Assembly (NCBI GenBank): GCA_964603785.1
Contig: CAZRWD010000011.1
Span: 1 to 64,000 of the forward strand
From: CAZRWD01 sp964603785
GTDB lineage: Bacteria > Fermentibacterota > Fermentibacteria > Fermentibacterales > Fermentibacteraceae
Length of the DNA stretch: 64,000 bases
Direction: 5' to 3'
The position numbers were made by a program, and so were the translations under genes. Of the stretch, positions 61,366 to 64,000 are shown one piece after another. The notes under the pieces were generated by a model. That model searched no databases, was not told where the DNA came from, and saw only the letters and a program-made list of their open reading frames with translations. Position 1 is the first letter of the stretch. Every line of letters starts with the position of its first letter.

Positions 61366-63099
61366 CTAGCGGACGAAGACCAGGCGACGGGCAGCCACCT
61401 GGCCGCCTGCGTAGAGGCGGAGGAAGTAGGTGCCGTCCGAGATGTCGCTGCCGAGGAACACCGAGTGAGAGCCCGCGGCGGCCTCGCCGTCGTAGAGGGT
61501 GGAGACGACTCTCCCGGACATGTCGTACATGTCGAGCCTGGCGCCGGAGGTGATGGGAAGGGTGAAGAGGACCTCGGCACCGGGGCCGGCCGGGTTGGAG
61601 GGTACGGTGAGCTCGATGGTCTCGGGCTCGGTGCCCTCCTCGATGTCCGTGGTGTAGGTGACGTCGATGGTGTAGAGCTTGTCGACGCTGGTCTCGGACA
61701 TGAAGGCGGGGAAGAAGATGACATAGTCCCAGCCCGAGCCCTTGACCGTCACGTCGCATATCGACGATCCGCTGGCGCAGTTGTACCAGTAGAACTCGTG
61801 GTCGCCCGAGTTGTCCCACATGATGACGCCGAAGTCCCACTCGAAGTTGTCGCGGCCGTCGAAGTGCGCGCTGATCCAGCCGTTCTGGTAGTTCGTCAGG
61901 TTGACCTTTATCCAGTGTATGCCGTAGCAGTCCGTGTCGTAGGTGGACCCTCCCTGGTTTCCGCTCCACGGGAGGGTGGTGACGTTGTGGTACGGGAAGG
62001 TGTAGGGTCCGGGGGACCACTCGACGCACTCGTCATCGTACATGTTGCATCCGGCGTACCAGTTCAGCGCCACGAACCAGCGCCAGCAGCCGTACTCCAT
62101 GAAGCCCTGCTCCCAGGTCAGGCCCCAGTTGGAGAAAATCTCGCCCTGGGAGGCGAGCATGTTGTTGCCCCAGACGTAGGCGCACTCCTCCCAGATCTGC
62201 CGGATGGCCAGCTCGTCCATCCTGAGCCAGATGTAGCGGGCCCAGGTCGTTCCGCCGTACCAGTACAGGGTGCTTCCGCCCGAGCGGATGTCCCACCAGG
62301 GCTTGCGCAGAGGGTTGTCGCCGGAGTGGAGGTAGCCGATGTAGTCGTCGATCTCGTCGTAGACCATGTCCTCCATCCAGACGGCGCAGTTCTCCATGAA
62401 CCAGGTCGGTTCGGCGACGTCGTAGGACATCTGGACCGCGTGCTGGAACTCGTGGCACATGGTGACCTTCGCCAGGTCGGAGCCCATGGTGTTGAGGATG
62501 GCGATGTGGCTGGCGTAGTCGTTGTTGGGCGTGGCCGGGTTGGAGGGCTCGCCCGAGTAGGTCGTGTAGCCGAGGGAGGAGATGGCGGCTATGTAGACGT
62601 CGTACCTGGTGTCGCCGCCTAGCCCGAGGTCGGAGGGCGGGGTGTAGTAGCCCATCTCGTCGCACTGGACCTGCCACGAGAGGTCGGCGGCCGCGCCCAC
62701 CAGCTGGGCGTAGGAGAGCGAGGAGGCGTCGGCGCCCTGGTCGGTCCAGTGGATCTTGAAGTGACCCGAGGGTGTGTCGTAGGTGTACTCCGGACCGCTG
62801 AGAGAGGGGCGGGCCAGCAGGTCGAGCGCCTCGCGGGCCAGGGGGGCGCCGGAATGCGCCTCCGCGAGCGCCACGGCCTCCATCGCCGCCGGAGTGCCGC
62901 ACTTCGCGGGCTCGGTGCCCTCGGTGAGGTGGGTCGGGAGCAGGTCGGGGGCGGCGACCGCCGCGGCGAGGTGCCAGGCCGCCTCGGCGCCCTCGAGGGC
63001 GCCGGACTCGATCAGGGAGTACACCCTGTCGACCGCCGAGTCGGCAGATGCCGCAGAGGTCGCGATCAGCACGGTCGATAGAAGTGCGATTGTCTTCAT
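61366..63099 (-). CDS. secreted HExxH metalloprotease (MXAN_6640-like) with T9SS-type C-terminal domain
   Basis: 577 residues with a signal peptide (about 1-19). The zinc motif HEFQH lies in TMCHEFQHAVQMSY. The body is rich in Trp, Tyr and paired Cys. The end has NPAGPGAEV, YDMSGRVVSTLYDG and a final ARRLVFVR, the sorting-domain pattern shared with the other secreted proteases of this window. ATG 63099 with GGAGGCGAA. A close paralogue lies directly upstream in the same orientation. Confidence 0.82.
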   Translation of the reverse strand: MKTIALLSTVLIATSAASADSAVDRVYSLIESGALEGAEAAWHLAAAVAAPDLLPTHLTEGTEPAKCGTPAAMEAVALAEAHSGAPLAREALDLLARPSLSGPEYTYDTPSGHFKIHWTDQGADASSLSYAQLVGAAADLSWQVQCDEMGYYTPPSDLGLGGDTRYDVYIAAISSLGYTTYSGEPSNPATPNNDYASHIAILNTMGSDLAKVTMCHEFQHAVQMSYDVAEPTWFMENCAVWMEDMVYDEIDDYIGYLHSGDNPLRKPWWDIRSGGSTLYWYGGTTWARYIWLRMDELAIRQIWEECAYVWGNNMLASQGEIFSNWGLTWEQGFMEYGCWRWFVALNWYAGCNMYDDECVEWSPGPYTFPYHNVTTLPWSGNQGGSTYDTDCYGIHWIKVNLTNYQNGWISAHFDGRDNFEWDFGVIMWDNSGDHEFYWYNCASGSSICDVTVKGSGWDYVIFFPAFMSETSVDKLYTIDVTYTTDIEEGTEPETIELTVPSNPAGPGAEVLFTLPITSGARLDMYDMSGRVVSTLYDGEAAAGSHSVFLGSDISDGTYFLRLYAGGQVAARRLVFVR

Positions 63100-63120
63100 T
63101 TCGCCTCCGGTGAATGGGGC

Positions 63121-63142
63121 CGGGCGGCCCTGGGGCCGCCCG
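63121..63142 (-). terminator. hairpin between tandem metalloprotease genes
   Basis: Nine-pair stem (63121-63129 with 63134-63142), CTGG loop, in the 49-nt gap between paralogues. No U-run; it may attenuate rather than terminate. Confidence 0.4.
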
Positions 63143-63148
63143 CGCCGG

Positions 63149-64000
63149 TTAATTCTGCAGGATGACCCTTCGGGTCAGCCCTCCGCCGGTCGCGTTCAGC
63201 CGGAGGAAGTATGCACCGCTCGAGAGGTCCTGCGCGTTCCAGACCAGCGTGTGCTGACCCGCGTCGAGGTGACCGCTGACCATCGTATCCACGAGGCGGC
63301 CGGACAGGTCGTAGACGCCGAGCGTGGTCCATCCGGCCTCCGGCAGGGAGATCTCCACCGTTCCCCCGGGGGCCATGGGGTTGGAGGAGGGGAGGAGACC
63401 CACCGAAGGTCCGGTCCCGGGACCCTCCTCGATGCCGGTGACGGCCGATACCGAGATGTCATAGAGCATGTCGACCGAGGAGGAGGTCACGGGCTGGACG
63501 AAGAAGATCACGTACTCCCAGCCCGTCGTGTTCACCGATATGTCCAGCGTGGCGGCGGCCTCCGTCACCTCGTGGTAGGTGAACGCGTCGTCGCCGCTCG
63601 AGGCCGTCTGGATGACTCCGACGATCCAGTCGAAGTTGTCGCGGCCGTCGAAGTCGAGGTTGATCCAGCCCTGGTAGCCGGTGACGTTGACCTTGATCCA
63701 GTGGTGGCCGTAGGTCTCGGGGGGATAGCTGCCCTCGTCCCCCGACCAGGGGAGCGTGCTGACGCTGTGGTAGGGGAAGATGTACGCGCCCGGCGTCCAG
63801 AGCGAGGACTCCTCGTAGAGGTAGTGCTCGTTGTCGGCCAGGTTTCCCGTGAACCAGCGCCAGCAGGTGTACTCGGCGAGCCACTGGTTGAAGTCCATGC
63901 TGTAGCTCTCGGCCACCGTGTTGATGGCCTCCAGCATGTTGACCCCGACGACGGCCGCCGCCTCCTCCCAGACCGCCCGCACGACGTGCTGGCCCCCGCA
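63149..64000 (-). CDS. secreted metalloprotease paralogue, N-terminus beyond window
   Basis: 284 C-terminal residues; the frame is open to the window edge, so the start and the region where HExxH would lie are missing. It aligns along its whole length with the preceding gene (CWRWF, YxFPYHxVxTLPWSG, HWIKVN, FDGRDNF and WxYVIFF blocks). It ends with SNPMAPGGTVEI, YDLSGRLVDTM and RRVILQN, again the sorting module. It lacks several of the Cys present in its paralogue. Confidence 0.8.
   Translation of the reverse strand, partial: CGGQHVVRAVWEEAAAVVGVNMLEAINTVAESYSMDFNQWLAEYTCWRWFTGNLADNEHYLYEESSLWTPGAYIFPYHSVSTLPWSGDEGSYPPETYGHHWIKVNVTGYQGWINLDFDGRDNFDWIVGVIQTASSGDDAFTYHEVTEAAATLDISVNTTGWEYVIFFVQPVTSSSVDMLYDISVSAVTGIEEGPGTGPSVGLLPSSNPMAPGGTVEISLPEAGWTTLGVYDLSGRLVDTMVSGHLDAGQHTLVWNAQDLSSGAYFLRLNATGGGLTRRVILQN

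Overview
The window is about 64 kb of densely packed, high-GC bacterial chromosome. I see no phage, insertion sequence, CRISPR array or rRNA. Several features point to an anaerobic, Gram-negative (diderm) bacterium. These are a 1179-residue pyruvate:ferredoxin oxidoreductase, a desulforedoxin-like protein, a ferredoxin-fused aldo/keto reductase, a predicted outer-membrane barrel, several lipoproteins, and secreted proteases carrying Por-secretion (T9SS)-like C-terminal sorting domains. RNase HIII, LL-diaminopimelate aminotransferase and gingipain-type C25 protease point towards the FCB-related candidate phyla (Fermentibacteria/Eisenbacteria-like). That placement is inference; no rRNA is present to settle it.

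Layout. 1-2.5 kb: tmRNA (minus), rpmB and a ClC chloride transporter. 2.5-9.6 kb: an exported protein whose frame is interrupted by UGA followed by a SECIS-like hairpin; an FAH-family hydrolase; a four-gene operon of two paralogous Cys-motif membrane proteins, a radical SAM/SPASM enzyme and an SH3-like exported protein; then a secreted papain-like protease. 9.7-20 kb: desulforedoxin-like peptide, RluA enzyme, PAS protein, lipoproteins, aldo/keto reductase, beta-barrel with a coupled 31-residue lipoprotein, EIIA, PFOR and AsnRS. 20-31 kb: methyltransferase, a second radical SAM/SPASM enzyme with its own promoter and a 12-codon leader ORF, a YhcC-type radical SAM protein, an NAT-like enzyme, aminotransferase, GT4 glycosyltransferase, DUF3108 protein and RNase HIII. 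31-36 kb: an XPD-like helicase with an N-terminal Cas4/RecB-type nuclease, and a gingipain-like C25 protease.

36-50.6 kb is a co-directional run of 18 housekeeping genes: lysine, folate, deoxynucleotide salvage, pantothenate, UDP-GlcNAc, ribosome silencing, ArgRS, purine, glycolysis, NAD and mannose-nucleotide functions. Most are joined by stop/start overlaps. Only 5 of the 18 use ATG; TTG is the commonest start.

50.6-64 kb: L,D-transpeptidase, TPR lipoprotein, an acyl-CoA carboxylase beta subunit plus biotin carrier, four tightly coupled genes for a lipoprotein and polytopic GT-C/DUF2723-type membrane proteins, and two tandem HExxH-type secreted metalloproteases, the last cut by the window edge.

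The most interesting item is the interrupted gene at 2581-3204. The UGA forms a Cys-x-x-UGA motif, is preceded by a good promoter and SD, and is followed 13 nt later by a hairpin with an AGGU loop at the spacing used by bacterial selenocysteine insertion elements.
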